Assembly: GCF_000482385.1 (NCBI RefSeq)
Contig: NZ_AXVD01000028.1
Span: 1-63,621, forward strand
Source: Nocardia sp. CNY236
GTDB lineage: Bacteria; Actinomycetota; Actinomycetes; Mycobacteriales; Mycobacteriaceae
Length of the DNA: 63,621 bases
Direction of reading: 5' to 3'
Shown piece after piece: positions 8,691 through 17,629 of the stretch. The translations under genes were made by a program, and so were the position numbers. Numbering within the stretch: the first letter of the stretch is position 1; the number at the start of each line of letters is the position of its first letter. Below the pieces are notes generated by a model. The model saw only the letters and a list, made by a program, of their open reading frames with translations. It ran no database searches and was not told the DNA's origin.

Positions 8691-10085
8691 ATGACCCGTC
8701 TGAGCGAGTCCGTCGATCGAGTAACCCGTCTGCTGGATGCCGCAGACTTCGCGAGCGAGGAGTCCGTCCGCGGGCTGCTGATCGAGACCGCCCAACGCCG
8801 GACGCTGGATCTGTCAGACCTGGAATCGTCCGAGCAGGCGGCCCTGATCTCCGCCCGATCTCAGGAAATGCAGCCCTCTTCGGACGCCATGGCGGAGCGG
8901 ATTGGGGCAGCTCGGAAGGACGGGCGCCCGTTCGTTGCCAAGTTCGGCATCGACCCGACCGGTGCCCAGGTTCACCTCGGTCACGCGGCGCCCATGCTCG
9001 TGCTCAGCCGTTTCCAGCGGATGGGTCACCATGTGGTGTTCATCGTCGGCGATATCACCGCAAAGATCGGTGACCCGTCGGGCCGCTCGGATGAGCGTCC
9101 CCCGCTGACCGACGAGGACATCGCCCGTAACCTGGCCACCTACCGCCAGCAGGTCGCCCCGTTCTTCGATTTCGATCGTGCTCGGTTCCGCTACAACGGC
9201 GACTGGCTGCGCGAGGTCTCCCTGCCGAAGATCATCGAGATCGCCGCGAAGATCCCGGTGTCCATGCCGCTGCAACGAGAGGACTTCCGCAAGCGTCTCG
9301 ACGCGGGCCAAGGGCTCTCGCTTGCGGAAATGTTGTATTCGGTGGTCATGGCCCTGGACTCGGTCGAAACCGGCTGCGATGTCGAGATCGGCGGCATCGA
9401 TCAATTCCTCAACATGCAGATGTGCCGCAAGGTCATGGATATCTGTGGACAGACACCCGAGTTGGTCGTGGCTACATCTCTGGTCGAAGGCACCGATGGA
9501 ACCGGGGCCAAGATGAGCAAATCGAAGGGCAATTATGTGCCATTGACTGCTGATGCAGCTGAGATCTTCGGCAAGATCATGTCGGTGCCAGACCGGCTGG
9601 TGGAGCCCTACTTCAAGGCGCTGTCGGAGTGGCAGGACTCCGAACTCGCGGTAGCGGCCCAGCGGATCTCCGCGGGGACCTTGCATCCCATGGATATGAA
9701 GAAGCTGCTGGCCGGCGAAGTCACTGCTGCCATCCACGGCGTCGATGCCGCGATGAAGGCGCGGGAGGAGTTCGTCGCCCGCTTCTCCAAACGAGCTTTC
9801 GGCGAGGTCGAAGACCTCCCGTTGGCCACCGATGTCGATCAACCACTGCTCGAGGTGATCAAAGCGCTGGGATTCGCCAGCAGCAATGGCGATGTCCGCC
9901 GCGTCGCCCGGCAGAACGGATTGCGCCTGGTCGCTGAAGCCGAGGGGGAACAAGACCAGGTGACACTGAGTTACGACGACGCACGTGAAACTCTGGCTGT
10001 CCTGATGGCGGACAAGCTGAGCCCCGACAATGGAGAGCGCTACCTGAAGTTCGGCCGACAACTCGCCCGGATCAGCATGACGTGA
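8691..10085 (+). CDS. tyrS: Tyrosyl-tRNA synthetase, divergent stand-alone copy
   Basis: Class I aminoacyl-tRNA synthetase of 464 residues. The N-terminal extension is about 75 residues. HLGH lies at 95-98, KMSKS at 274-278, and a C-terminal S4-like RNA-binding domain spans about 385-464. ATG 8691 follows AGGAG. The strand that normally reads YPLMQGYDSV in type 2 TyrRS is YSVVMALDSV here, so the tyrosine-binding glutamine and its neighbours are replaced, while the later GGIDQ motif is kept. This and the isolated position among accessory genes suggest a second TyrRS, either a resistance copy or one acting on a tyrosine analogue. Family assignment is firm; the special role is inference. Confidence 0.85.
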   Translation: MTRLSESVDRVTRLLDAADFASEESVRGLLIETAQRRTLDLSDLESSEQAALISARSQEMQPSSDAMAERIGAARKDGRPFVAKFGIDPTGAQVHLGHAAPMLVLSRFQRMGHHVVFIVGDITAKIGDPSGRSDERPPLTDEDIARNLATYRQQVAPFFDFDRARFRYNGDWLREVSLPKIIEIAAKIPVSMPLQREDFRKRLDAGQGLSLAEMLYSVVMALDSVETGCDVEIGGIDQFLNMQMCRKVMDICGQTPELVVATSLVEGTDGTGAKMSKSKGNYVPLTADAAEIFGKIMSVPDRLVEPYFKALSEWQDSELAVAAQRISAGTLHPMDMKKLLAGEVTAAIHGVDAAMKAREEFVARFSKRAFGEVEDLPLATDVDQPLLEVIKALGFASSNGDVRRVARQNGLRLVAEAEGEQDQVTLSYDDARETLAVLMADKLSPDNGERYLKFGRQLARISMT

Positions 10086-10273
10086 GGGTCCGAATCAAAG
10101 CCGTTCGATTCCAGACGACACCGTTGTCACGACTCTGAAAGAGCTGCTCAACAACGGGATACGGATCGAGTTGCGCAGGAGGTCGGCGTGGCTGCGTACT
10201 TGTCGGTCGTGTCGACAACTCGATACAAAGCTCGCTATGCGGACCCGAATCCGCCTAGTATTGGAAATAATAA

Positions 10274-10681
10274 CTGTTTCTATTAAAGGGCACTGCCCCG
10301 CGAAACCAGCCACCCGGATACGAGCGGCTGGTGCGCCACGCCGCCGAGGTCACCGGACGCGACGCGAACCAGTGGTCCTACCTGTGGCAGGCCGCCAGCG
10401 GAGCCGGGCACGGCCAGAACTGCTTCAGCATAGAAGGATTCGACCTGCTCCACCGCAGCGAATACGAGCCCGGCCACTATTGAGCGGTCTCCATCCCCGA
10501 TCCCGCCTTCGTCACCGACCTCATCGGCGCTGCAGCACACGCATTACAGTGGGCTACCTGTCGGTGGTTGCTCAATACAGGCTACGAGCCAGAACTTCTC
10601 GCGCGCGCTGTCCTCGAAATTTCTGCCAGAATGCCGAAAACCAACCCCTCAACCAGCGAATCCGGCTCCTCGACGCGGTAA
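10274..10681 (+). pseudogene. Remnant of an unrecognised gene
   Basis: One frame reads without a start codon from about 10274 (NQPPGYERLVRHAAEV..., then QWSYLWQAASGAGHG). It has a TGA at 10481-10483 and continues in the same frame (IPDPAFVTDLIGAAAHALQW...) to a TAA at 10679-10681. The protein-like composition on both sides of the stop, the missing start, and double stops just upstream indicate an N-terminally truncated gene with an internal stop. No family is recognised. Confidence 0.4.
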
Positions 10682-10848
10682 AGGAACTGTGTGTTGGCGG
10701 CGCGTTGAGCCAGCGGTTGGGTTCCGGCCTATGGGCAAGGGGTTCTCGGCGGGTCGCGATATCCGTGACGATATCGGTGGCCTACTCAGTGGGTCCGTGG
10801 TCGAATACGTTACGGACCTGACGTTCCGCACGCGGGCCGCGATTCTGG

Positions 10849-11004
10849 AGGGCTGTGCCGGTGGTCGAGGCGAGCGAACGGGCACTGCGGCAGGCCGCTG
10901 TGCACCGGCTGGCCCAGCTCGACACCGCCGGGGCACTTGGTACCGAGCATGTTGTGTTGACCGCGCAAACCCTCGTGTCCTGGCGCAGTGAACTGGAATG
11001 CATC
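10849..11004 (+). pseudogene. Transposase/HTH N-terminal relic
   Basis: About 45 residues (VEASERALRQAAVHRLAQLD, then TEHVVLTAQTL) resemble the helix-turn-helix N-terminus of Mu/TniA-type transposases, which reads GVSERTVWRW next. Here the frame diverges and stops. A short frame just upstream (VVEYVTDLTFRTRAAILEG) joins it only by a frameshift. No inverted repeats were found. Confidence 0.3.
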
Positions 11005-11154
11005 CAAGAGCGTGCGGAGCCAAGGTCTCGAACTCCGGGGAGGGTAGTTCGTTTGTCTAGATCCGCGTATCGAGTTGACCTGTATGTCCCCTGCTGGGGA
11101 TATCGACATTGCGTAGCGTCGCCCCGGGCTGTGCCGGGCTCGGCTGTACCGGTG

Positions 11155-11466
11155 TCAGGAGTTGGCGCGGACGAGGTCCAGCAGGCCAGGAAAGCGCTGT
11201 TCCAGATCGTCCCTGCGCAACATCGCCGCGCGGCTGTTACCTCGGTCGACCTGCCGTACCAGGCCGGACTCGCGCAGCACACGGAAGTGGTGGGTGGTGG
11301 TCGACTTGGACACAGGGAGGCCGAAGGATGCGCAGGTTCGGGCGACGCCTGCGGGCTCCCGGAGCAGGGCAGCCACGATTCCGTAGCGCAGCGGGTCGGC
11401 GAGGGCGCCCAGGACCGTCCGCAGCTCCATCTCATCGAGTGCCGGATGGCCTTGCTCGTCGGGCAC
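11155..11466 (-). CDS. ArsR-family winged-helix repressor
   Basis: A 103-residue ArsR-type regulator. The wHTH is visible as LRTVLGALADPLRYGIVAAL with recognition segment SKSTTTHHFRVLRESGL and wing RQVDRGNSRAA. There is no obvious cysteine metal box, so it is probably a non-metal ArsR. GTG 11466 is chosen because AAGGAG precedes it by about 8 nt. Divergent to the MFS transporter; the shared intergenic region carries two inverted repeats, so it probably represses the exporter and itself. Confidence 0.8.
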   Translation of the reverse strand: MPDEQGHPALDEMELRTVLGALADPLRYGIVAALLREPAGVARTCASFGLPVSKSTTTHHFRVLRESGLVRQVDRGNSRAAMLRRDDLEQRFPGLLDLVRANS

Positions 11467-11488
11467 CGCTGATCTCCTTCCCCTTTGA

Positions 11489-11534
11489 GGTACGGGTTGC
11501 ATCGTACCTTCCTGGTGTGCGAACTTAAGGTTCG
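11489..11534. promoter_or_regulatory. Two inverted repeats between arsR-like and MFS genes
   Basis: GGTACG (11489-11494) and CGTACC (11503-11508) form a perfect inverted repeat with an 8-bp spacer. CGAAC-TTAAG-GTTCG at 11520-11534 is a second dyad. GTACC recurs at 11553-11557. They sit between divergent starts and are the likely operators of the ArsR-type repressor. Confidence 0.55.
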
Positions 11535-11586
11535 ATGAAAACCGTACCTGGTCGAGATCGGCCGACCGAGCCTGGAGTTGTCACCC

Positions 11587-13155
11587 ATGAGTACGCAGAC
11601 CACACCGCCCGCCACACCATCCGTACCGATAGCGGAACGGCCGGGGCGGACCCTCACCCTGGCCGCCGTCCTTCTCGCCGTCTTCGTCGTGCCCATGTCG
11701 ATCTCGGGCACCGCCGTCGCACTTCCCGACATCGGAGCGGCCACCCAGGCCGAGCTCGTCCCTCTCCAGTGGGTGGTCAACGCCTTCAACGTCGCCTTCG
11801 CCTGCTTCACGCTCGTCTGGGGCTCTGTCGCCGACATCATCGGTCGGGTCAAGGCCTTCGCCGCCGGGGCCGTCATCTACGCACTCGCCTCGCTCGCCAG
11901 CGCGACCGTCTCCGAGGTGATCTGGCTGGACGTGGCCCGCGCCCTCGCAGGCATCGGCGGCGCTGCGATCTTCTCGTGCGGCGCCGCGATCATCTCCACG
12001 GTGTACGACGGTCCTGCCCGCGCCAAGGCGTTCGCCCTCTTCGGCACCTGCGCCGGTATCGGTGTCGCCATCGGCCCCTCACTGGCCGGTGTTCTGGTCC
12101 AGTCGGTGGGCTGGCGCTCGGTGTTCGCGCTGCACGCGATCGCCCTGTTCCTGGTACTGCTGGCCGTTCCGGCCATGGCGAAGGCCATGCCCGCCGGCGG
12201 ACGCAGCGACGCCCGGTTCGATGTCGCGGGCAGTGCGCTGTTCGTCATCGCCATGGTGCTGTTGACCACTGCCATCGTCCAGGGCTCCCAGTGGAGCTGG
12301 GGCAGTGTAGGCGTGCTCGGCCTCTTCGCAGGCGCCGCTATCGTCCTTACGATCTTCACCGTCGTGGAGAACCGGCGCACTCATCCCATGCTCGACCTCA
12401 GTGTGCTCCGCAACCGCCGCTTCGTCGGCCTGTGCCTTGTCCCGGTCGCGGCCTCCTTCGGCTTCGTCACCATGCTGACCTATCTGCCGAGCTATCTGAC
12501 GGCCGTGACCGGGCGGGACGCCGGAGCCGCCGGGCTCATGATGGTGCTGCTCACCGCCCCCGTGCTGATCTGCCCGATGCTCGCCGCCAAGCTCGTCAAC
12601 GGCGGCGTCCCCGCCCTTTCGCTCATCTACGCAAGCCTGGCCTGTCTGCTCGTCGGCGACATCGCCCTGACCCTGTTCGACCCGGACGTCGCCGTCGCGG
12701 TCGTCGCCCTGCCCATGATCGTGACCGGTGCGGGTATGGGCCTGTCCGCCGGACTGGTGGACGGCAAGGCACTCGAACTCGTCGACCCCGCCAAAGCCGG
12801 TATGGCCGCAGGCTTCCTCAACACTCTGCGCCTGGGCAGCGAAGCCGTGGCTGTGGCCGTCTACGGTTCCGCTCTCGCCACCGTCCTCGGCACCCGCATC
12901 TCCGACGGCATCGCCGCGCACGAGAATGCGGGGGACACCGACAGGGTTGCCGACCTCACGGCAGGCGGTGACATCGACGGAGCCGTCAGCGCATCGGGAG
13001 CCGCCGACCCCGCAGCCTTCCACAGCTTTCTCGCCCGGTCCTACGACGCGGCCTTCCATTCGGTGCTGTGGGGCCTTGCCGCTGCCTGCTTGGCTCTATG
13101 TGTCCTCGTCGCTGTCCTGCTGCGCAGCGGCAGCGATCGAACCGCAGCCTCATAA
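11587..13155 (+). CDS. MFS drug-efflux transporter, DHA2 family
   Basis: A 522-residue integral membrane exporter of the 14-TM drug:H+ antiporter type. Hydrophobic segments begin at TLTLAAVLLAVFVVPMSISG. The motif A-like loop reads GSVADIIGRVKAF and the antiporter motif C-like stretch is FGTCAGIGVAIGPSLAGVL. ATG 11587 gives an N-terminus with a short polar tail before TM1. Divergent ArsR control suggests induction by a toxic compound. The gene ends at a strong hairpin terminator. Confidence 0.85.
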   Translation: MSTQTTPPATPSVPIAERPGRTLTLAAVLLAVFVVPMSISGTAVALPDIGAATQAELVPLQWVVNAFNVAFACFTLVWGSVADIIGRVKAFAAGAVIYALASLASATVSEVIWLDVARALAGIGGAAIFSCGAAIISTVYDGPARAKAFALFGTCAGIGVAIGPSLAGVLVQSVGWRSVFALHAIALFLVLLAVPAMAKAMPAGGRSDARFDVAGSALFVIAMVLLTTAIVQGSQWSWGSVGVLGLFAGAAIVLTIFTVVENRRTHPMLDLSVLRNRRFVGLCLVPVAASFGFVTMLTYLPSYLTAVTGRDAGAAGLMMVLLTAPVLICPMLAAKLVNGGVPALSLIYASLACLLVGDIALTLFDPDVAVAVVALPMIVTGAGMGLSAGLVDGKALELVDPAKAGMAAGFLNTLRLGSEAVAVAVYGSALATVLGTRISDGIAAHENAGDTDRVADLTAGGDIDGAVSASGAADPAAFHSFLARSYDAAFHSVLWGLAAACLALCVLVAVLLRSGSDRTAAS

Positions 13156-13174
13156 CTCGAGGCCCCACATATCC

Positions 13175-13211
13175 GGCCCGGTACCCGTCCCTTTGCGGGT
13201 ACCGGGCCTTT
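13175..13211. terminator. Strong hairpin terminator
   Basis: Perfect 13-bp stem: GGCCCGGTACCCG (13175-13187) and CGGGTACCGGGCC (13196-13208) with an 8-nt loop, followed by TTT. It ends the MFS gene, and the minus-strand AfsA-like gene stops at its edge, so it could act in both directions. Confidence 0.85.
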
Positions 13212-13849
13212 CACGCCGTCCCACGGACAACCCCAAGATGTACCGGCACGATCCGGCGCCCAGTGTGGTGCGGGCGTACTGGAGTGAGCTCGAGCGCGGC
13301 CCGGCCCTTCTCGCGCAGCCGCGCCCAGGCAGACGACGGCATCCACTGCGTGGTGGTACGCATGGTGGCGGCTTCCTTGCCGTCTACGGTCAGCACCATA
13401 TCCAGGGTGGATCCGATCACCACGGACTCACGGTGCTTCAGACCAGCGTGGACGGCGACAATCTCCGCACGTCCGGGCAACCCACCGATCCATGGCGCGG
13501 ACGGATCGGTAACCAGAAGTTCCCCGCTGTTGAAGACGAACTTGTCATCGATAGGTACACCGAGGAATTCGTGCGCAACAAGGATGGAGGTCTGCCGGAA
13601 CGCCTCCACCAGCAGCAGCGGGTCGTAGGAAGTGGACGATGAAATGTGGTCGTTGTAGTAGCTATGAACCCGCGGGAGCTGAGCAGCAATCACATACTCC
13701 TGCTCTGAAAGTTGGGCAACGTCAGTCAGCAACACCTCGCATATCGCGGCGCGATGGACCAGTGACCGGGTTACCGTGTGGGCATACGAGAGCGTGGTCT
13801 CCGAAGATGTAGATAGATTGATTCCCCAAAGAAATTCGACTCGATGCAC
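13211..13849 (-). CDS. AfsA-like hotdog protein, C-terminally shortened
   Basis: AfsA/ScbA-family protein; these make the gamma-butyrolactone signal precursor by condensing a beta-ketoacyl chain with dihydroxyacetone phosphate. The first AfsA repeat is clear: LVHRAAICEVLLTD, PRVHSYYNDH and YDPLLLVEAFRQTSILVAHE. The start is GTG 13849, eight bases after the upstream gene stops. Only 212 residues are present, whereas family members have about 300 with a second AfsA repeat. The frame ends in the tail of the MFS terminator, so the 3' part was probably lost at that junction. Activity is doubtful. Confidence 0.75.
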   Translation of the reverse strand: MHRVEFLWGINLSTSSETTLSYAHTVTRSLVHRAAICEVLLTDVAQLSEQEYVIAAQLPRVHSYYNDHISSSTSYDPLLLVEAFRQTSILVAHEFLGVPIDDKFVFNSGELLVTDPSAPWIGGLPGRAEIVAVHAGLKHRESVVIGSTLDMVLTVDGKEAATMRTTTQWMPSSAWARLREKGRAALELTPVRPHHTGRRIVPVHLGVVRGTA

Positions 13850-13856
13850 CCATGCC

Positions 13857-14063
13857 TTAGGTACGATTCAAAACGTACTCAGTAGGATCGGCGAACCACG
13901 GGGGAAGGCTGTCGAGTCGCTCGTTCACTGTGCGCACCACCCTGTAGAGATCGTCGTCGCACATCGGGCACAGCCGTATGACGTACTCGGAGATGGTCGG
14001 CAGGAAGCCGATGTCGAGGAGGAAATCGCGTTCGCGCTCGAGTACCGCGTTCACCTCGATCAT
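13857..14063 (-). CDS. Small protein upstream of the AfsA-like gene
   Basis: A 68-residue protein starting MIEVNAVLERERDFLLDIGF with a CPMCDDD motif in the middle. GGAGG lies six bases before ATG 14063, a good ribosome site. It stops four bases before the ATG at 13853 and eight before the GTG used by the AfsA-like gene, so the two are probably co-transcribed. No family is recognised. The CxxC pair could bind metal but is a single pair. Confidence 0.6.
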   Translation of the reverse strand: MIEVNAVLERERDFLLDIGFLPTISEYVIRLCPMCDDDLYRVVRTVNERLDSLPPWFADPTEYVLNRT

Positions 14064-14622
14064 CGCGATCCTCCAAGGACGAATCCCCAGAGCGCCGACC
14101 GACGTCCTGACGAAGCAGAGCGATCGAATCTGCGCTGTCGCCGAATCGCGCCCGATACAGCGGTTCTCACGCGCTGGAGTTAGTTGCCAGGGCCGTTTCC
14201 ACAGCGTCCCACTTCCCGCAGCGTCCGACTTCCCGCGGTGCGGGACCGGATCGTGCAGGTGGCGTGCAAGATCGTGCTCGAGCCGACCGACTAGGGCATG
14301 GCGCACGATCCAACAGAGCGGCCACGGGCGCCGGTCGGGAATGCGATGCCGACGTGAAGGTATCGATGCCAATCACCTCGATGGGCAACCTGGCCGATCT
14401 ATCTACAGAGTCGGATCGTGACAGTCATGGAGGCCGATCAACAGGCCGCAGCGCCGGTAACACGCCATGCGAGTGGTAGCCCAACCGGGTAGCCTGCGAA
14501 ACACACTGCGGACACATGCTTTTCATGTCGGGGACCGCTGTCCCGGCTGAGCGCCGAACGGTGCTCAGCGGGGTGTTGGTCTGGGAATCGCGGTACTGGA
14601 GTGATCTCGAAGGGGCGTCGTT
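14064..14622. other. Intergenic stretch with a reverse-transcriptase scrap
   Basis: Plus-strand 14229-14294 reads LPAVRDRIVQVACKIVLEPT before a stop. This matches the pattern of group II intron reverse transcriptases (IPTVRDRVVQ..KLVLEPIFE). Nothing else of that protein is visible. The rest of the stretch appears non-coding. Confidence 0.4.
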
Positions 14623-16218
14623 GTGTTCGATAGTGCTGAAGTGAGCAATTCGATTCTGATCGTGGGAGCGGGTCCGACCGGGCTGACATTGGGCATCGAA
14701 CTGCTTCGGCGTGGAGTCCCGTGCCGGATCATCGACAAGGCGGCTGGTCCGGCTGCCACCTCACGGTCGTTCACCCTGCATGCTCGGACTCTCGAGTTGT
14801 TCGAGATGGCCGGGTTCGCTGACCGATTCCTCGAACGTGGGATCCGATCGGTGTCGATGGACTACAGCTTCCGCGGCGTCGCCGAGGTCGCACGACTGGA
14901 TTTCACCGAACTCGACAGTCGCCACGCCTATATCCTCGTGATCAGCCAGAACGTCACCGAACGGATCCTGCGCGACCGATTCACAGAACTGGGCGGCGAC
15001 ATCGAATGGGATACGGAATTGCAGGCGCTCACCGGAGGAAGTGGCACGCCGGTCACCGCCACCGTCACAACACCCAATGGGAACCAGAAGCGGATCCGCG
15101 CTGGGTGGGTGGTGGGCTGTGATGGGCTCCGCAGTACGGTGCGCACTCACTTGGGTCTCGACTTCACCGGCGACGACTACGACGGGGTGGAGATGCGGAT
15201 GATGGACGTTCCGCTATCTGGGAAGACACCGGCCACCGACCGCGTGCACTACATGATCGACCAGGACCGTATGGTTCTGGTCACCAAACTCCCCGAAGAC
15301 ACGTGGCGGATACTGATCAGCGACCCTGGCGCCAACGACAACGCGATGGCGACCCGGGAGTCGTTCCAAACCGTGATCGATGACCATTTCGCCGGTGCGG
15401 TCACCCTGGGCAATCCGGAATGGATATCCACATTCCGGGTGTGGCGGCGACTCAGCGCCGGCTACGGCCACCACGGAATCTACCTGTGTGGAGACGCTGC
15501 GCACATCCACAGCCCCGCTGGGGGACAAGGCATGAACGCCTGTATCCAGGACGCGGTGAACCTGGGTTGGAAGCTGGCGCTCGTCGCTCGTCACGGGGCT
15601 TCGCTCGAGTTGCTCGACAGCTACGAACGCGAACGACGCCCCATCGCCGAACAGGTGATCGCAGGCACCCACTTACTGCATCGGGTGATCATGGCCCACG
15701 GCACCTCGCTCACCGACCGCCTGGCGATCACGCGCGAACCCGGGTTCAATACTCGTGCTATTCGACAGATCTCGGGCCTGGCCTACACCTACCGCGACAC
15801 TATCGACGTCGAATCCGAACCGAGCCCGGTCGATGAACTCGCCTCCGGGGACCGCGCCCCCGATGCCACCGTCACCCCGAGCCTGCGCGTTCACGACCTG
15901 CTGCGCCACCCCGACCACACGCTGCTGGTCCTGCAACGCCGGCGCGAGCCGCTCGTCGACCACCGCGTCGACACCCTCCCCACCCACCTCCGACGCCGCT
16001 ACGGTGACCGGGTCCGCACCGCCGTCATCGCTACCAAGGACTTGACCACCCCGTCACCCGGCACTTTCACCGCCACCGACACCACGGCGCACGACCTGTA
16101 CGGCACCGCAACCGGCGACGGGCTCGCCCTGATCCGCCCCGACGGCTATATCGCCCTACGTTGCGCGATCACCGACGAGAAGGCCCTGACCGGCTACCTC
16201 GACACCACCCTCACCTGA
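14623..16218 (+). CDS. FAD-dependent aromatic/polyketide monooxygenase
   Basis: A 531-residue flavoprotein hydroxylase of the PheA/TfdB/rifampicin-monooxygenase type. The dinucleotide fold GAGPTGLTLGIELLRRG lies near residues 14-30, the DG motif is VGCDGLRSTVR, and the GD motif is LCGDAAHIHSPAGGQGMN. The C-terminal thioredoxin-like segment ends the protein. GTG 14623 follows AAGGGG; GTG 14641 is an alternative. It should use NAD(P)H and O2 to hydroxylate an aromatic or polyketide substrate, either for biosynthesis or antibiotic inactivation. The neighbouring P450 and AfsA-like gene favour a secondary-metabolism context. Confidence 0.85.
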   Translation: MFDSAEVSNSILIVGAGPTGLTLGIELLRRGVPCRIIDKAAGPAATSRSFTLHARTLELFEMAGFADRFLERGIRSVSMDYSFRGVAEVARLDFTELDSRHAYILVISQNVTERILRDRFTELGGDIEWDTELQALTGGSGTPVTATVTTPNGNQKRIRAGWVVGCDGLRSTVRTHLGLDFTGDDYDGVEMRMMDVPLSGKTPATDRVHYMIDQDRMVLVTKLPEDTWRILISDPGANDNAMATRESFQTVIDDHFAGAVTLGNPEWISTFRVWRRLSAGYGHHGIYLCGDAAHIHSPAGGQGMNACIQDAVNLGWKLALVARHGASLELLDSYERERRPIAEQVIAGTHLLHRVIMAHGTSLTDRLAITREPGFNTRAIRQISGLAYTYRDTIDVESEPSPVDELASGDRAPDATVTPSLRVHDLLRHPDHTLLVLQRRREPLVDHRVDTLPTHLRRRYGDRVRTAVIATKDLTTPSPGTFTATDTTAHDLYGTATGDGLALIRPDGYIALRCAITDEKALTGYLDTTLT

Positions 16219-16336
16219 CCGGCGAACCCTGCCACGGACCTCATCACCCACCCGGATCTCGATTCAAGGCCGAATTGTCACCGATCCCGCCCTGTCACAT
16301 TCGACGCTACACCTCCCGGATTGGAAGTCGCGCCCC

Positions 16337-17602
16337 ATGACAGCATCGTTTCCCGAGTACGTGTCGCGCGGTGAGACCCACCCGGTTCGCCATGGCTCGC
16401 CGGTGGATACACCTGGTCCCCGCGTGGCCTTGCACACCCCGGAATTCGCCGCAGACCCGCACGACGCCTACCAGTACATGCGCCGAAAGTTCGGGTCGCT
16501 GGTTCCGGTCGAGTTGGCGCCCGATGTTCCTGCGACCTTGGTCATCGGATACGACACCGCCCGTCGGATACTCAACGACCCCGCGCATTTCCCCACCGAC
16601 CCCAGAGGTTGGCAGGGCAGTGTGCCCGCCGACTCGCCGATCCTGCCGATGATGAAATGGCAGCCCGCAGCTCGCTACAACACCGGCGCAGCGCACGCCC
16701 GGTATCGCGCGGCGAATGTCGCCGCGCTCAGTGAGGTCGATCTGCCCGCGCTACATGCCATCATCGAGGACATCGCCGTACCGTTGATCAACAGTTTCTG
16801 CGAAGCAGGATCCGCAGACATCCTCACCGATTACGCTTTCCCGCTGGTGTTTTCGGTCCTCAATCGCCTGATCGGTTGTCCCGTCGAGATCGGGCAACGC
16901 CTCGCGACCGGCACTGCCGCCCGCTTCAACACCGTTCGGGCGGCCGAGGGTATCGCCATGGTCGTCGACGCGCTGCGGGAGCTGATCGCCCTCAAACGCG
17001 TTCAACCCGATGACGACATCGCCTCTCGGCTGATCGCCCACCCCAGTGCTCTCGACGAAGACGAACTCCTCGCCGCCTTGATGGGCTTGTACTCCGCCGG
17101 AATCGAACCCCAACGCAACCTGATCGCCAACACGTTGCTGTTGATGCTCACCGACACGCGCTTCGGCACCAGCCTTGTCGGCGGCAACCTTTCCACTCGC
17201 GACGCCCTCGACGAAGTCCTGTTCAACGACCCGCCCATGGCCAACTTCTGCACTACCTATCCCCGCCAACCGGTCCTGATCGACGACACCTGGCTGCCGG
17301 CCGACCAACCGGTCGTCATCAGCATCGCTGGCTGCCACGACGACCCGGCCGTCACCGGCGCCGACCGTACCGGCAATCGCTCTCACCTCGCCTTCAGTAC
17401 CGGCCCGCACGGTTGTCCGGCCACATCCATCGCCTACCAGACAGTTCAGGGTGCTCTCGACCAGCTCCTCGATGCCCTCCCGGATATGACACCAGCGTGT
17501 GCAGCCGACGAGCTGCAGTGGCGGCCAGGCCCCTTTCACCGCGCGCTCACTGCCCTGCCGGTCAGCTTTCCACCAACCCCACCTCTGAATACTGGATTCT
17601 GA
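16337..17602 (+). CDS. Cytochrome P450 with non-canonical ExxR and I-helix
   Basis: A 421-residue P450. The heme-binding loop is FSTGPHGC with Cys360. The K-helix, normally ExxR, reads E293-V-L-F296, so the arginine is missing. The I-helix reads AGIEPQ (254-259), keeping the acid but replacing the usual oxygen-activating threonine with proline. Both changes occur in actinomycete P450 subfamilies of unusual chemistry and can also mark loss of monooxygenase function. The gene is intact and follows the FAD monooxygenase in the same direction. The substrate is unknown. Confidence 0.85.
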   Translation: MTASFPEYVSRGETHPVRHGSPVDTPGPRVALHTPEFAADPHDAYQYMRRKFGSLVPVELAPDVPATLVIGYDTARRILNDPAHFPTDPRGWQGSVPADSPILPMMKWQPAARYNTGAAHARYRAANVAALSEVDLPALHAIIEDIAVPLINSFCEAGSADILTDYAFPLVFSVLNRLIGCPVEIGQRLATGTAARFNTVRAAEGIAMVVDALRELIALKRVQPDDDIASRLIAHPSALDEDELLAALMGLYSAGIEPQRNLIANTLLLMLTDTRFGTSLVGGNLSTRDALDEVLFNDPPMANFCTTYPRQPVLIDDTWLPADQPVVISIAGCHDDPAVTGADRTGNRSHLAFSTGPHGCPATSIAYQTVQGALDQLLDALPDMTPACAADELQWRPGPFHRALTALPVSFPPTPPLNTGF

Positions 17603-17629
17603 AAAGACAGGGGCCCCGCGCAGTGGAAG

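Noticed and set aside
10165..10222. Inverted ATCGAGTTG/CAACTCGAT pair as a hairpin or attachment site
   Set aside because: The arms are short with a loop of about 40 nt and no integrase is adjacent, so I cannot support a function.
12079..13059. Long minus-strand frame opposite the MFS gene
   Set aside because: It is rich in Gly, Asp and Arg without a domain, and is the antisense shadow typical of GC-rich codon use.
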